NCBI GenBank assembly: GCA_023362775.1
Contig: JALMGJ010000015.1
Coordinates: 7,393,501-7,457,500 of the forward strand
Direction: 5' to 3'
DNA length: 64,000 nt
DNA from: Charina bottae
Lineage: Eukaryota > Chordata > Lepidosauria > Squamata > Charinaidae
Shown: piece by piece, positions 22,309-35,000 of the stretch
Layout: every line of letters starts with the position of its first letter
How positions within the stretch are numbered: the stretch's first letter is position 1
Program-made: the position numbers and the translations under genes
Notes under the pieces: generated by a model
The model's database searches: none
What the model was told of the DNA's origin: nothing
What the model saw: the letters and a program-made list of their open reading frames with translations, nothing else

Positions 22309-22905
22309 CCTCATTAGATGTACTAACAAATTTGAAATCACTGACTGTGGATGGAAACCAGTTCTGTAAAGCTGAGGACTTGTTTTTCCTGACAATAGCC
22401 CCCATGCTAACTAGGGAAAAAATAAACAGAAAGGTTTCAGTATTTGACTATAAATAAACAGACCAACACTAAATTAAGAAATGCCCATGGCAATTTGTAG
22501 TATGGCATGGGACAACAACTCTTCAGGAGGAGAGAAAATCCTTGTACACAAAAAGATATGTTCTACATACACAGTTAATCACACAAATGATTCATGTAAG
22601 ACCTTTATGTTAGCATACTTAATTCTGGGGGCTCACTAGGAGAACATTATTAATAATTTCTCAGTTCCTGGAGACCCATTAACCATTATCAACTAGTTCC
22701 AGTCAATATAGAACTTCAATGTGGCGGAGAGGTTGTATTTTTCAAGTGAAATCCTTGCGGCATGGGAAAATGTCTTAAGACACTATGGCAAAGGTTGAAA
22801 CTTTGTCCAGTTTAAAGTGTACCCAAGTTCATCCAATTAAGGTCTGGAAAGGTCATAGGTTTGCTACAGCCACAAGTTTCTATACACTAACGTCCCTCTT
22901 TTTTC
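22309..22905. other. Nothing recognised upstream of exon B
   Basis: No additional exon seen. A pyrimidine-rich tract appears just before 22912. Confidence 0.4.
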
Positions 22906-22911
22906 CACTAG

Positions 22912-23577
22912 GAACAAACCTCGGGAAGAGCTACTCCTTTCACATGCTGTAAGATCCAAAAACTGCCCAAGAAGCCAAGAATAACTAAAACAGTCTCAAG
23001 TGTATCTCACCAGAATATGTCACAGGCTCTTAAGAAAAACGTGTCCCGGGCAACACAACCAACCATGGACTGCAAATTCAGTGAAGGAGAACCCATCTCA
23101 ATCAGCAGAAAGGCTGGCGTTTCCTGCATCAAGCCCTACAGCTACATCCCAACGATGACGGCCAATGCCAAGGGAGAAAGGGTAAGAGGAAAATTAGACT
23201 CTATTCAGACATTCCTAGGTGAGAAAAGGACCTTGCCGATAAAGGAATATGAAATCAAGTACTCCCAGCACACGGAGCGGGAAGTCCTGAGCGTGCCAAA
23301 AGTGATCCAAGACAATCCTCCCAACGGCTTGGGCTGTATCACTTTAAATGCACTGTTAGTCTTCAAGCCAGAAGCTGGTGTGATCAACTTGCATCTGGAG
23401 CCCCCTTCCAAACCTAAAGCAGCCGTAGTCAGGAGAATTGACAAGGGGGGTAGCACTTCAACCAAAATCATCTCTCACAGCTATGCTGCTACAGAAGTAA
23501 AGGAAAAGAATGAAAACAAAGTAGGTATGAATAATACGGTGAAAAAGAAAATACAAAAATCATGTACCGCCCTCTGA
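22912..23577 (+). CDS. Paralogous C16orf46 terminal exon (exon B)
   Basis: Open from acceptor TTTTCCACTAG in phase 0 for 221 codons to a stop. It resembles exon A in order: TPFTCCKIQKLPKKPR against APFAYLQLQKRARKTR near both starts, and EKRTLPIKEYEI against EKKTVPIKQYNI in the middle. Beyond these blocks it diverges and lacks the LTVSRV C-terminus. It could be a mutually exclusive last exon of C16orf46 (13534 to 22912 keeps phase), or the 3' part of a tandem gene copy. No second first exon is visible between 19.8 and 22.9 kb. The frame is undamaged, which argues for a coding role. Function unknown. Confidence 0.7.
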   Translation, partial: EQTSGRATPFTCCKIQKLPKKPRITKTVSSVSHQNMSQALKKNVSRATQPTMDCKFSEGEPISISRKAGVSCIKPYSYIPTMTANAKGERVRGKLDSIQTFLGEKRTLPIKEYEIKYSQHTEREVLSVPKVIQDNPPNGLGCITLNALLVFKPEAGVINLHLEPPSKPKAAVVRRIDKGGSTSTKIISHSYAATEVKEKNENKVGMNNTVKKKIQKSCTAL

Positions 23578-23849
23578 TTTGTCCATGATGCTCGGGTATT
23601 TTTCTTGTCCTCAACCGTGACTTCTTTCCGCAGCACAGAAAAACCAAACCAAATCATTGCTACTCTATTGGCTAAACAATATAGGTCCCTGTATTGTCCT
23701 CAGAGATACAGAGATTATTTACAAGGACAGCAGCATCAGTTGTAGGCTCTGATCTTTAATTGATAGAATTATTAACACGAGAGTAATAATTGGTAGGTGT
23801 CAATTTTAATCAGAGAATCCAAAGAGCTGTAGAACCCAAAGCATTAAGT

Positions 23850-24098
23850 CAGAGCTTTCCAAACTTTTCATGTTGGTGACACACTTTTTAGACATGCATC
23901 ATTTCGCGACACACTCTTACAGCAGGGCACAAGGCAGGCACTAGGACCTGCGCGGAATCTCAGCAGGTTTGGAGGCAGCAAGGCACAAGGCAGGCAATAG
24001 GACCTGGGTGGAAGCCAGGAGGCAGCAGCAGCCGTGACACACCCAGACACTGCAGCCGACACACTAACGTGTCGTGACACAGAGTTTGGAAAGCTCTG
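23850..24098. mobile_element. hAT-type MITE (CAGAGCTTTCCAAA family)
   Basis: Termini CAGAGCTTTCCAAAC and GTTTGGAAAGCTCTG. Exact 8-bp duplication CATTAAGT at 23842-23849 and 24099-24106. Internal direct repeats with 'caaggcaggca'. Confidence 0.9.
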
Positions 24099-24109
24099 CA
24101 TTAAGTAGT

Positions 24110-24570
24110 TGTGTTCTTGGGCATTGGAACTGTTCAGATTCCCACGTCCCTTGAAAAGTTCCCCTTTCATTTAAGGACTGAAGGGAGCAGTATTCTTCAA
24201 GATACAATTAGCTGCCGCAGAAGGAAACACTGCCTCTTCCTCCATGGAAGCAGTTTGTAACACCCAAATGCCTCAGGAGACACGGAATGGAATTTCAATG
24301 AATCATGAACAAACATTCAGAAAGCTAACTGCTATACCTAATAGACTTTTTCCCCAGCTAATCATCAATGGATACAGTTTGGATAATTCAGTAACTCAGT
24401 TTTGATTATGCCAAATATCTTCAAGAAGCCAAACTCCCAAGTCTATAGCATGCTAAGAAATCCAAGACTAAATCAAGGAATACAGTTGTTCAGACATTAC
24501 TGCAGAATCATCAGGGACTGTACTCTTAAATCTAATTTGAAAATGGACTTAAGTTGTTTTGCAAGGGAGA
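24110..24570. other. Nothing recognised
   Basis: Anonymous sequence between two hAT-type elements. Confidence 0.4.
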
Positions 24571-24580
24571 CACCTTAAAC

Positions 24581-24848
24581 CATAGCTTTCCAAAGTGTGT
24601 GTCACGACACACTACTGTGTCGCCTGCAGTGTCCTGGTGTGTCGTGCAAAAACCCGGAAGTGCTGATGGGGGAATCGAAAGAAGCGGTACCCCCGCCAAT
24701 CAGCGGCGGCACTGATTGGTGGGGGTGCCACTTCTTTTGGTTCTCCCCATCAGCGCTTCCGGGTTTTTTGCGCGACAGACCAGGATACCGCAGGCTGCGC
24801 CGCCGGTGCCGGTGTGTGTCGCCAACGTGAAAAGTTTGGAAAGCTCTG
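24581..24848. mobile_element. hAT-type MITE (CAGAGCTTTCCAAA family)
   Basis: Termini CATAGCTTTCCAAAG and TTTGGAAAGCTCTG. Exact 8-bp duplication CCTTAAAC at 24573-24580 and 24849-24856. Contains an internal inverted repeat around 24670-24750. Confidence 0.9.
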
Positions 24849-24856
24849 CCTTAAAC

Positions 24857-26670
24857 AGATTAACTGATACAGAATTATTCAATTAAATTAGGTACAGTAA
24901 AGGGGACAAATAGAGAGAGCACACACTTTACAATATACAGTACTATCCTACTGAAATCTTGAGTCCAACAAATAAGGCACTCTGCTGTAGAGAAACTTTC
25001 CAACCCTGAGTGTTCTTGCAGCGTTGGGATCATAATTACAGTGCTAAGCCCATAATGTGGCATGCTGAAACATGCCATGAACAGTCTTTTTATGGTAACA
25101 GGGAGCCTTGGCATAAGAACACTTGACACACTCTATTCGGTTGCTCCTTCATGCTTGTTCTGAGGACAACAGGGATTTTTCTAACACTTCGGGCTTATTA
25201 AAAATACTTTAGAATTATTTATTCCTTTCCCAACGTACAGGTCAATGGCAGTTGCATAGATGTCATACATATCTGCAATACTCATGGCCTCATTACTGTT
25301 ATCTGATAACCTTCTGCCCCACCAAATGCCCAGCTTATTTTGTGGACTTCTTGAAAATAATGGGATTTTAAAATGCCAAAATTTCCAGAACAGTGAAAAT
25401 AGGTTGATCATAATCTAAAATTTGTAAGAAATTAAATATATTTAATTTAGTTAGACTGTACAGATTTATAAAAGCTTCCATTGGTATTTTCGCTTAATAG
25501 ATCAACCAAGTCATAAAATGGTATAAAAATGTACAGGTCTAGGATACATAATTAACACAATATGAAAATAGATGTTAAGGAAGCATGAAATGTTTCTGTG
25601 TGTGATAGATTAACCTCTCCACTGATAAATTATCCCAAGCATTTGCATTTTCCGAGACGATGCTGTTTAAAGGTGGAAAATAAAGCCGTTTTACAGTGTA
25701 CACTCTCTTTGAATAATACCTAGAAAATACTGGAGTCTTAGCGATGTTTTGTTTGGTCATTTTTATTTCTATAAAGATCTTGATCAGAAAACATTTTTCT
25801 GATATGAAGAACATAATGATAAATATTTTTTCACAGACATCTCCAATATTCATTTATCTATAGTTGCAGTTCTTATATGTGGTTAGTACTTCCTTGTGGT
25901 ATTTAAGCAGCCTTCCTTAACATGGTGTTTTCCAGACTGTACCTCCCTTCTCAATCAGTTTCATCTAGGGCTACTTAAACTCAACATATTTGCAATGTTA
26001 TGTACACTATACAGCATGTAAACCACCAATGCACAGCAAATTAACAATTTTACTGAGGAAAGCATGAAAGAGGAAACTCTGCACTGGGCCAAAAGCATTA
26101 AAATGTCAGATCTGTGTGAATGTCCAACGTTTCCTCTTTGCAATTCATCTTGATTAGCTGCCTGCAGGTGAATGGGCCTGTACCTACCTAAGTACAAAAA
26201 ACAAAACAAAACAAAACAAGCTTGTGCAATTTTAACAGACAGATTTAACAGTAACAGTCATATCTGATCTTCAGGAAACCAAGCACAAAGTTGAAGCGGA
26301 GAAGTCAATTTTTTTTCCTAGCCTCAAAGGAAAAGACTGATGCATGCCCAAAACTTGGCAGAAAGGAAGCAGTGGTGAAAAGCGAACAAAAATGCAGTCA
26401 CCTCTAGTGCACAGCCAGCAAGAGCTCAAAATTCCCCTTAAAAGGAAGGGGCTACAATTGTTATTTTACTTGCAATTTTTCTATCACCTGCTCCCTTCCT
26501 CCACTTCTCAGTGATGAAACTGCAGTGTTCCCTTACCAGAAAGAAAAAAGTTACTGGCTGACAGTATAAATCTCACTTCTAATGAATAAACTGGGTAGAT
26601 CCATCACTTCTCAGGCAATTAACAATGGGTGAAAACACATAGTTCACAGGTATTGCCCAACAGAGCAAGC
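24857..26670. other. AT-rich intergenic, nothing recognised
   Basis: No exon or complete element. There is an (AAAAC)n run near 26197-26218. Confidence 0.4.
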
Positions 26671-26682
26671 TTCTGACTAGGC

Positions 26683-26818
26683 CAGTGTTTCTCAACCTTG
26701 GCAACTTTAAGATGGGTGGACTTCAACTCCCAGAATTCCCCAGCCAGCATATGCTGGGTGGGGAATTCTGGGAGTTGAAGTCCACCCATCTTAAAGTTGC
26801 CAAGGTTGAGAAACACTG
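26683..26818. mobile_element. hAT-type palindromic MITE (CAGTGTTTCTCAACC family)
   Basis: Near-perfect palindrome centred on CAGCATATGCTG. Target duplication GACTAGGC/GACTAGAC (7 of 8). Confidence 0.88.
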
Positions 26819-26824
26819 GACTAG

Positions 26825-27965
26825 ACTATAATTTCAGCCTGTAGAGGGGTGCTCAGATTGTTGAGTAAATGCTCCTCCTTGTAAATAACTCCGTCTATAG
26901 AAGGGTGGTTGTTAAACATGTTCCCCAACAAACCAGCTTTCTAAACTGAAGGTGTTTGTATGGAAGTGCATTCAGGGACGTGACCGGCAGCCAGAGCCTC
27001 TGTACTACTTCCTCCAGAGCCCAATCTGCTTACTCAGAACCACATCCTGGTCAGTTTTTACGAAAGCAGAGGACTACAGGATGAGGTTCAACTGGATATG
27101 CATTACAGGTCACTTCAGGTGTGTAATCAAAATGGAGTCTATAGCTGACACTTAAAACTCTTCTGGCAACTTTGCAAACAAACGAAAAGGACATGCCAGC
27201 CCCTTTGAAGTGGACCTGACAGTAATAAATATAATCCTGCATCCTGTGGTGGGTTAACTGATTTCAAAGGCCTCCTCTGAACAGTACACCACCATTGTTT
27301 TCTCCTGCCAAAATATTACCCAAAGTTACTTCCCACACATTAGGATGCCGATTTCTATTTCTTGTTCACTTCTCCAAGCTCCAGAAGCTGCTTTCCACAT
27401 TTCCACAATGATGTTCTTGTATAAGATAACTTCTATCCGAGCAACAGATTGTGTGCAGTGATGGAAGATACCCATTACTGGAATAAACTCAACATTTCTT
27501 CCTAGTACCCTTATAAAGTAGATATTGATATTGTGTGATCTCCAAATCCCGCTGAACTCCCTTCAGTTCTAACCAGCATGGCTAATAGGGAGGGATAATG
27601 GAAGCTGCAATCTAGCAACATCTGGAGGATCACATGTTGCCAACCTACTTTAAAGGGTGAAACTCAAGAATCAAGCCTTTTTTGTAAATAATTCATTTTC
27701 TTTTTACCAAACCATTTTGGGTTACCTATTACAAGAAAGCAAGACAGCCAAAAATGAGACAATATGTAAATCTACACACAAGAGTTGTGACGACACAGTC
27801 GAAGACTATGAAGTCATAGTGATAGACTACAAGTCTAGCTCAATGAACACAGAAGAATGAAATTTTCACTTTTCCCCAACCTTATGAACAAATGCATTGG
27901 TTGATTGACACAGCAGCTGAAAAGGATCCACGAGAGCACAGAAGTCAAAACCTGGTCAGTACAAG
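26825..27965. other. Intergenic between C16orf46 and ATMIN
   Basis: Contains an old repeat remnant near 27560-27650. A plus-strand frame ending at 27860 (YEVIVIDYKSS) is noted as a weak exon candidate. Otherwise nothing. Confidence 0.35.
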
Positions 27966-27972
27966 AAATAAT

Positions 27973-27978
27973 TTATTT
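27973..27978 (-). terminator. Candidate ATMIN poly(A) signal
   Basis: AATAAA on the minus strand about 2.25 kb after the ATMIN stop, consistent with the long 3' UTR known for mammalian ATMIN. Confidence 0.4.
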
Positions 27979-30224
27979 CTATAAATAGCTTCTTAAAACA
28001 ATCATCAAGGAACGGATTATACATCAACATGATTTCCATTGAATCAGTGCCACTATTTTTAAATAGCAGGATAGCTATCTGGTCTTTTGAGCAAAAGTTT
28101 TGTAAGTGCACTCAGATTAATGCACAAATATTTGGGCATATTGAAACACAGACACATTATGCAGATCCAGGGAGCCTGTTAGCACTTCTATCAAACGTGC
28201 AGCAAAGCCATTGCACCCTGAATTCTAACTACTGGGCTATATAGTTCTGCAAGCTAGACTGCACTAGCTTGGAGGCACAAGTGTCAGCTCGATGATTTAG
28301 TGGGATTAGAGATTGTGCTGTATGTCCCGACGCTCCCCCAAATCTACAGTAAAAACAGATGCTTCTTCCTTGTGAAATACAAAGCTACACCAAAGCTTCC
28401 TTGTACAAGCAATTACTCTTTGATAAAAACAACCTGTATGATACACATGCATACATACGCACATATACAATGTTTGCGTACTAATGCGGTCCTTACATTT
28501 CTGCAGTCAGGCACTTTGACAAATCTACATCTCATCTGAGTCCTTCATTTCCACGACATGTAAAACAATGCCAAGGAAAACATCCTTTGGAGGGTGAGCC
28601 ACACCGTTCTGAATTACACAGACTTTTTACCAATTTGCCATTCTTTATCTTAAATAATTAGATAAGCAATTAAACTGCTTGGCTGCCCACAGCTCAGTAA
28701 CTCTTCCAAGGCAGCCTGTCAAAGAGATATGCAATCTTACTAACTAAAGAAACTTTAGAGGGAATAAGGCCTGCAGGGATTTAATGAAATGTAGTATTTA
28801 ATAAAACCTTGATCCTAAACCAAGCTTTGTGGAAATCCCCAACAGAAACATGTTAAACAGTTCTTTTCATTTTGCCTAATCATTGCAAGAGCTAGAATAA
28901 ATAAAATCACATAATTTGGGCCTGTGAAAAACTACAGTGGTGCTCGGAGAATCCAGGGTTCAACAGAATATCAAAGAATTTACTCACCCCCACCAATGTA
29001 GTTCAAAGGTGTGTTGAGATCTTTGATAAAGAACTGTTAACTGCTTACAAGTCACCTGGCCCTCTGATAGACTGTTCTCCTGTAGTATCTGTAGATGTAC
29101 CAAATTACTTCGTTGAGCCTAACCTGTTCTTGGCTTCCTAAAGAATGGTCTTAAATCAATGTTTCTGAAGCAACTATTTTAATATCAGCTGACATATCTG
29201 TCTCTAGAAACAGGGTGCAGGACCTTTAAAAGGTGGAGTGGAAAGAATTAAGTCCACCAGAAATAAGGGTTGAAAAGAAGCAGTCTCCGTCAGCACAGAG
29301 CCTTTGAAGACGACCTGTTAAATTCAAAATGCATTCAATTGAATAAGGAATTTTGCAGCATGCCTTAAGGTGATTCGTTTCTCATTTCTGTATAGGTGCC
29401 TTTTCTCATTTTCTGTACTTGTTAGAAATTTTGGAACTATTGAGTTCGACTCCAAAACTGTGATATCTGCTGAGACTACTGTACACAAGAGGGTTTTTTT
29501 TTAAAATCAGGCTACAAATTCTCATTGTTTTCTTGAAAATAAGCTGCACCGATTTCTAAGCATGAACTGTATGACATCTTGTCGACACAGTGCCTATAAG
29601 ATAACGTTGTCCACTTCCTCACAGTGAGAAATACACAGACAAAAGTTAAAGAAAATCTGGTTTATACAATTGGCTGCTTTTCTTAGAAAATTACATTTAA
29701 TAACACTGGAACTGACATGATTGCAGAACTGGTCGATTGTAACAGATCAATATGCTGAAGAGTGAATTCACAGGACTTGCTGGACACCTCTATGATATAA
29801 ATGTCTGATGAACAGGGCAACCAATGCCAGTATATACAGCAAAACAAAGGAAAAAGTTAAGAGTTAGAATTCGGGGCATTATATTTACTCAGAAGTCCCA
29901 CTGTTATTCTCAAAGAAGGCAGCTTTAGCATCAGCATCAAGGTCAGATGACAGACATGATTAAAACCGATGAGCTGAGAACTTTGGGTAGCAGAGGCAAG
30001 CAGCAGATGCCTTATAAAGTGTTCAACCATAACGTACTACTGTAATCATATGCAACAGGGTTTAAATTAGTCACAACACACAACAGTGAAAGTACCTTGC
30101 AATCTGACAAGGTCTGTAAACCAACTGGTTATAGTCAGTTATACTCAGCAGAGCAAACGCGGGTCAGGTTTTCCTTCCCCCATATAACTTAACCCTAAAA
30201 AATGCTGAAGTCTGCGAATAGCAC
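27979..30224 (-). other. Probable ATMIN 3' UTR
   Basis: No repeat insertion or exon recognised in 2.2 kb, which is unusual for this repeat-dense window and fits conserved transcribed UTR. Its extent is inferred from the nearest AATAAA. Confidence 0.45.
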
Positions 30225-32055
30225 TCAATGGCTTGCTTTATCAGAGACCTGAAACAAAGAGCACAATTCTGCACACGTTTGTGTCTCAACCGAGCTAAAC
30301 TGAGACTCCATTGTATTCCAGGCCAAGTCGGCCAAAAGAAAATCATCCATAACGGTCTGAGTCTCATTGCTGGTGAGAAATAAACTGCCTAGAGTTTCAA
30401 GACAGCTATCCATGGTTTGTGTTTCAGCACTATTCAGCTGGACTTTGCTCTCTGCCATATGATCAGCCACATCCCTCTCAGGCCACCTCATTTCTGTTTG
30501 TGTTTCTGTGTCCGAAGAGTCTGCGCTCATCAGAAAGGCAGAGGGCTTCAAGATGTTCCCCAAAGGCAGGTAGGGAGTATCTAAAAAGAAATTTAAGTCC
30601 GTCTGGGTCTGTGTATCAAACATTTCTAAGCCTAAGAAATTAGAATTACCTCGAGAAGTATAGGATTGGGTAGCATGGTCTGAAAATAAATCTGTCTGGG
30701 TTTCAATATCTAGGGACTCCAAGACTGGTACAGAGTTCAAGGTGCCAAATTCAGCCTCTTCGGTTTGAGTTTGGATGTTGGAGGCTGTAAAGAAATCCTC
30801 TATGTCAAAATCTATTCCTGCATTCTGGCTAGGGCCGGAGCTCAAGGGGATGCCAGCATTGGAGGGAGTATCTGTTAAAAGACTACGGTTATCCAGTGAG
30901 TGACCTGCTGAGTTATTTGAAAAAATCGTTTCAAGATCATTCAGGAGTTCCATGGTTTGGGTCTGATTGTCTGTCATAATTTGCTGGGGAAGGATACTAT
31001 TTTGTGCACTGAAGCTGATCATGGGCTCACACTTCGTGCCCGGGGTCAAAGCTTTGCAGTTTCCTTGCTGTAGCAAGTTCTGACCCAAACTCGCTGCCAT
31101 CAAGAGGCCACCAGGATGGGACACTGGGCTTGAATCAGGAAACGCTGAACTAACACTGTTGAAAAGATTGCTGCAAGTTACAGTCTGGTCCATTTGTACA
31201 TTCCCATCAGCACCTTTTTGTGACTTATTGGTCTGAGTCTCCCGAGAAATCCCACAGGACTGAAAGCAAGCTTGAGCCAGCACATCTGTCTGAGCAGCTA
31301 TGGAGGAAGTCAGTTTTGAACTGGGTAACAGGGTTTGTGTCTCTACGCTAACCGGAAGCAATGTTTGGGAACTGAAAGTCAGGTCTGTCTGAGAACAAGA
31401 GGACACGGAAGAGTCAGGCGGCCAAGCTGCAGAAGGCACAAAGTTCCGTGAGATGTAAGATAGGTCAGTTTGAACATTGGTGGAACAGATTCCGTTTTTA
31501 TAGCACAGCGCTTCTAGATCCTGGACTGGATGATGCGAAGCAGCTTTCCCTAAATCCACCTGGATGCCTGGACTAACTGGCTTAGTACCATCTGCAGTTT
31601 TGCTTCTGGAAACGGCTGGGAGCATTTTCAACGCAAGGGTTCCTGTCTCCAGTGCAGGCATCATGATTTCTACTGGCACAGGCATCCAGTGAACAGTACT
31701 CATAACGGAACCTTTCTCGTCCACAGCCAGCACGACGGGCTTGAGGGAAGCGTTTGGTGCTGACACCAAGATAGGCAACTGAGCAAGCTGCACTACAGGG
31801 AGTTTAAGCAAGCCCACTTTAGGCTTCGGCAAGAGAAACTTGGGTGCGTTTTTGGGCTGTGCTTGTGTTTGCTTAGTAGTATAAGAATGGCTGGGATGGT
31901 CAAAGGAAGCTGCCACCGTGATTTCAGAGGTCTCCAAATCTTCAGTGCTAGTACATCTGCTGTGGATGTTGGCCGAGGTCTTGTTCATTGTTTTTTCTTC
32001 CAGCAGGCAATTAGATAGCGAAGTTTCAGTTTTCCTTTTCTTACCAGGCGGATCC
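30225..32055 (-). CDS. ATMIN: ATMIN exon 4 (SQ/TQ-rich activation region)
   Basis: 610 codons including the stop, after acceptor GTTTACAG. Holds all the TQT motifs. Confidence 0.98.
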
Positions 32056-35000
32056 CTGTAAACATTAATAAATCGTGAGACGCGTGGTTCTACTGCAGCA
32101 CAGGCTCCCCATTGCTTCCAATTCAAGAAATGGACTTCAGGAAGGTGAAAGCATAGAGTCCATTGCTGGAACGGTATGTGGAAATGACCCTGGGAGAACC
32201 CCCGTCAGGGGAACAGTCAGGTAAGAGGCAGCACAGCCCACAGCTGGATAGTGGGCGGGGCAAAAGGCTCAGAAGGGGCCCTCCCTAGTTTCTCGGGCTG
32301 TAAAGGAAATGGAGGGAGAATTGTACTTTCAGACTTGCAAGATTAATGTAACCTTACAATAAAGTATAAGTAGTTCATCTGGGTGTGCTTCCTGTCTGCA
32401 CTACCTCGCAAGGCTGACATCTTGCAAGTCTGAAAGTACATTTCTCCCCTGTCACCTTTACAGCCCAAGAAACTAGGGAGGATCCCTTCTGAGACACTTC
32501 CCACGCCCACATTCTTGTTGTGGGCTAAGCTGCCTTTTATCTGACCGTTCCCCTGCTCTCACCGAAGGCCATTCCCACATGCCATTGCAATTGCTACCTG
32601 AGGTTAGAGCCCACTGACAAAGAATAGAAGCACCAGAGGAAGATTTCTATTTTAAAAATCATTCCCATCCTGCCATTCCTATCATCCCTAAGACAAAATG
32701 GAAGGAATTTGGATTAAAAAATTATGCAATGGACAAAGCACAAACTCATGTTTGTGTTCACACTGATTGGTAAAGAAAAAATGCATTTCCTCCCATTCAA
32801 ATCTGTGACTAGGTTATTGAATTAATAAACACTACATTTTATTTCATTCAACTTTATTTCTGTCTTTGATCAGCATGTATGTAATGAACTGCAGGCCAAT
32901 AATATTAATGTAATACAAAGTTTGTGCTGTGGTCCTCACATTCAACCCCATGCTCTCTCTAACTCATGCAGCATTCAAAAGCCCATGGTGCTAACCATTC
33001 TGATGAAGCACTTCATGCACTTCTAAGGCACAGGAAAACAACACAGAGCATCGTGCAGCATTATAGTTTAAAGGTTTTGCTAGTGGAAGCCTATTTGATA
33101 AGGGATGCATGGTTGTAAGACCTGGAAAAATACGTGCCCAGGTCTTGTGTTATTAGTAGTAATGAAACCAAGAAGCAGAGAAGAGGAGCCATCACTGCAG
33201 TTATAAACACTGAAACTCTCCCCCAACTTCTGAGTCCCTCCATCTTAATATTTATTTTATTTTTATCCCGCCTTTATTATTTTTATAAATAACTCAAGGC
33301 AGCAAACATACCTAATACTCCTTCCTCCTCCTATTTTCCCACAACAACCACCCTGTGAGGTGAGTTGGGCTGTGTGTCTGTGTGACTGGCCCAAGGTCAC
33401 CCAGCCGGCTTTCGTGCCTATGGCGGGACTAGAACTCACAGACTCCTGGTTTCTAGCCCGTTGCCTTGACCACTAGACCAAACTGGCTCTCACAAATATG
33501 TGCATGTACAGGATATATTTGGAAAATGTTGCCATACCTGTGTTCAACCGGCATCTCATGTTGTGTCCTATAAATATGAGATAACAATGCTGTCCTGCTA
33601 GCATAGGGACACCCACAGGTACACTGGAAAGTCTTGCCACAGTCCGCAATATGCCGCTTCAAATCCCATATAGTGCCATATGAATTGGTACATTTATCAC
33701 ACTTATGTTTCTTTTCAGCATGCATTTTCATGAAGTGCTGAAACAACAAAGCATTAGGGAAATTGTAAGAATAAAGAGAAGCAGCTTGCAACAAATGAGA
33801 TCATGGGTCACATTATCTTTCAGTATTCTCTATGTTAGGAAACTTCCATTAGACTTCCAGAGTTTTAGACCGAAATCTTTCTCAGACCTACCTGGAGACG
33901 TTGGGGACTAAAAGTTTGATTCTTGCAAATCAGGTCCCCTAACTTCTATGAGGCCTATTTACAGGCATATTTGTTCACCATAGACAATTATCTGTAATTC
34001 TGAATGCGTTTTGAACTATACAGTACAGCAGAGCTTTCCAAACTGTGTGTCGCGACACGTTAGTGTGTCGGCTGCAGTGTCTGGGTGTGTTGCGGCTGCT
34101 GCTGCCTCCGAGCCCTGCCAGGATTCCATGCAGGTCCTAGTGCCTGTCTTGTGCCCTGCTGCCTCCAAACCTGCTGTGATTCCGCACGGGTCCTAGTGCC
34201 TGCCTTGTGCCCTGCTGTAAGAGTGTGTCGCGAAATGATGCCCTGATGTAAGGAGTGTGTCGCAAAATGATGCATGTCTAAAAAGTGTGTCACCAACATG
34301 AAAAGTTTGGAAAGCTCTGCAGTACAGATACTTGAAGATTTAACAGTTTTACCTAAGTGCCACAAAATAATTGGAGTACAAGAACGAAACTCTACTTGTA
34401 GGTTCACAATAACCAAAGAAAAGATTGTAAGTTATTTAACAGAACGTTCACTCATTGCCACCCTACAAGTTTAGATTCCAAAAGATGCTAAGGATGAGAA
34501 AATGAACTTTCTGGACTATTCATGCCTCTGCTGCTTGTTCTTTCATTTGAATCTAGGTAGCTCTTGTTTCACATGCTGATCCCACAGTATGTATTTAATT
34601 TACAATTAGATCTGGCATTTGCATGCAGATTTGTTATACACTTGAATGTAACATTTTCACACAAAAAATTGTAATTCAGAAAAATGCATAAGTCTTTGAG
34701 ATGACATTCCATCTACTGTAACTTCAATTAATTTCTCTTTAAATAATGTAGTTATGTCCCATACCTGCCTTACAAGAGAAAATTGTGAAAAAGGCCTTTC
34801 TGGTCCTCTAGGACAGCCTTCAATTGGACAGCAGTAGTATTTCTGTGGTGTTTTCAAATCTTTCCTCATCGCAGGGTATATTTTTCCATCCTGAAGCAGC
34901 ACATATTAAAAAGAAACACATATTTAGAATTTAGGAGCTGGAAGATAAACTGAATGTTGCCTTATTCAACATTTTATATTATTGTTGATTAAATCCAAGG

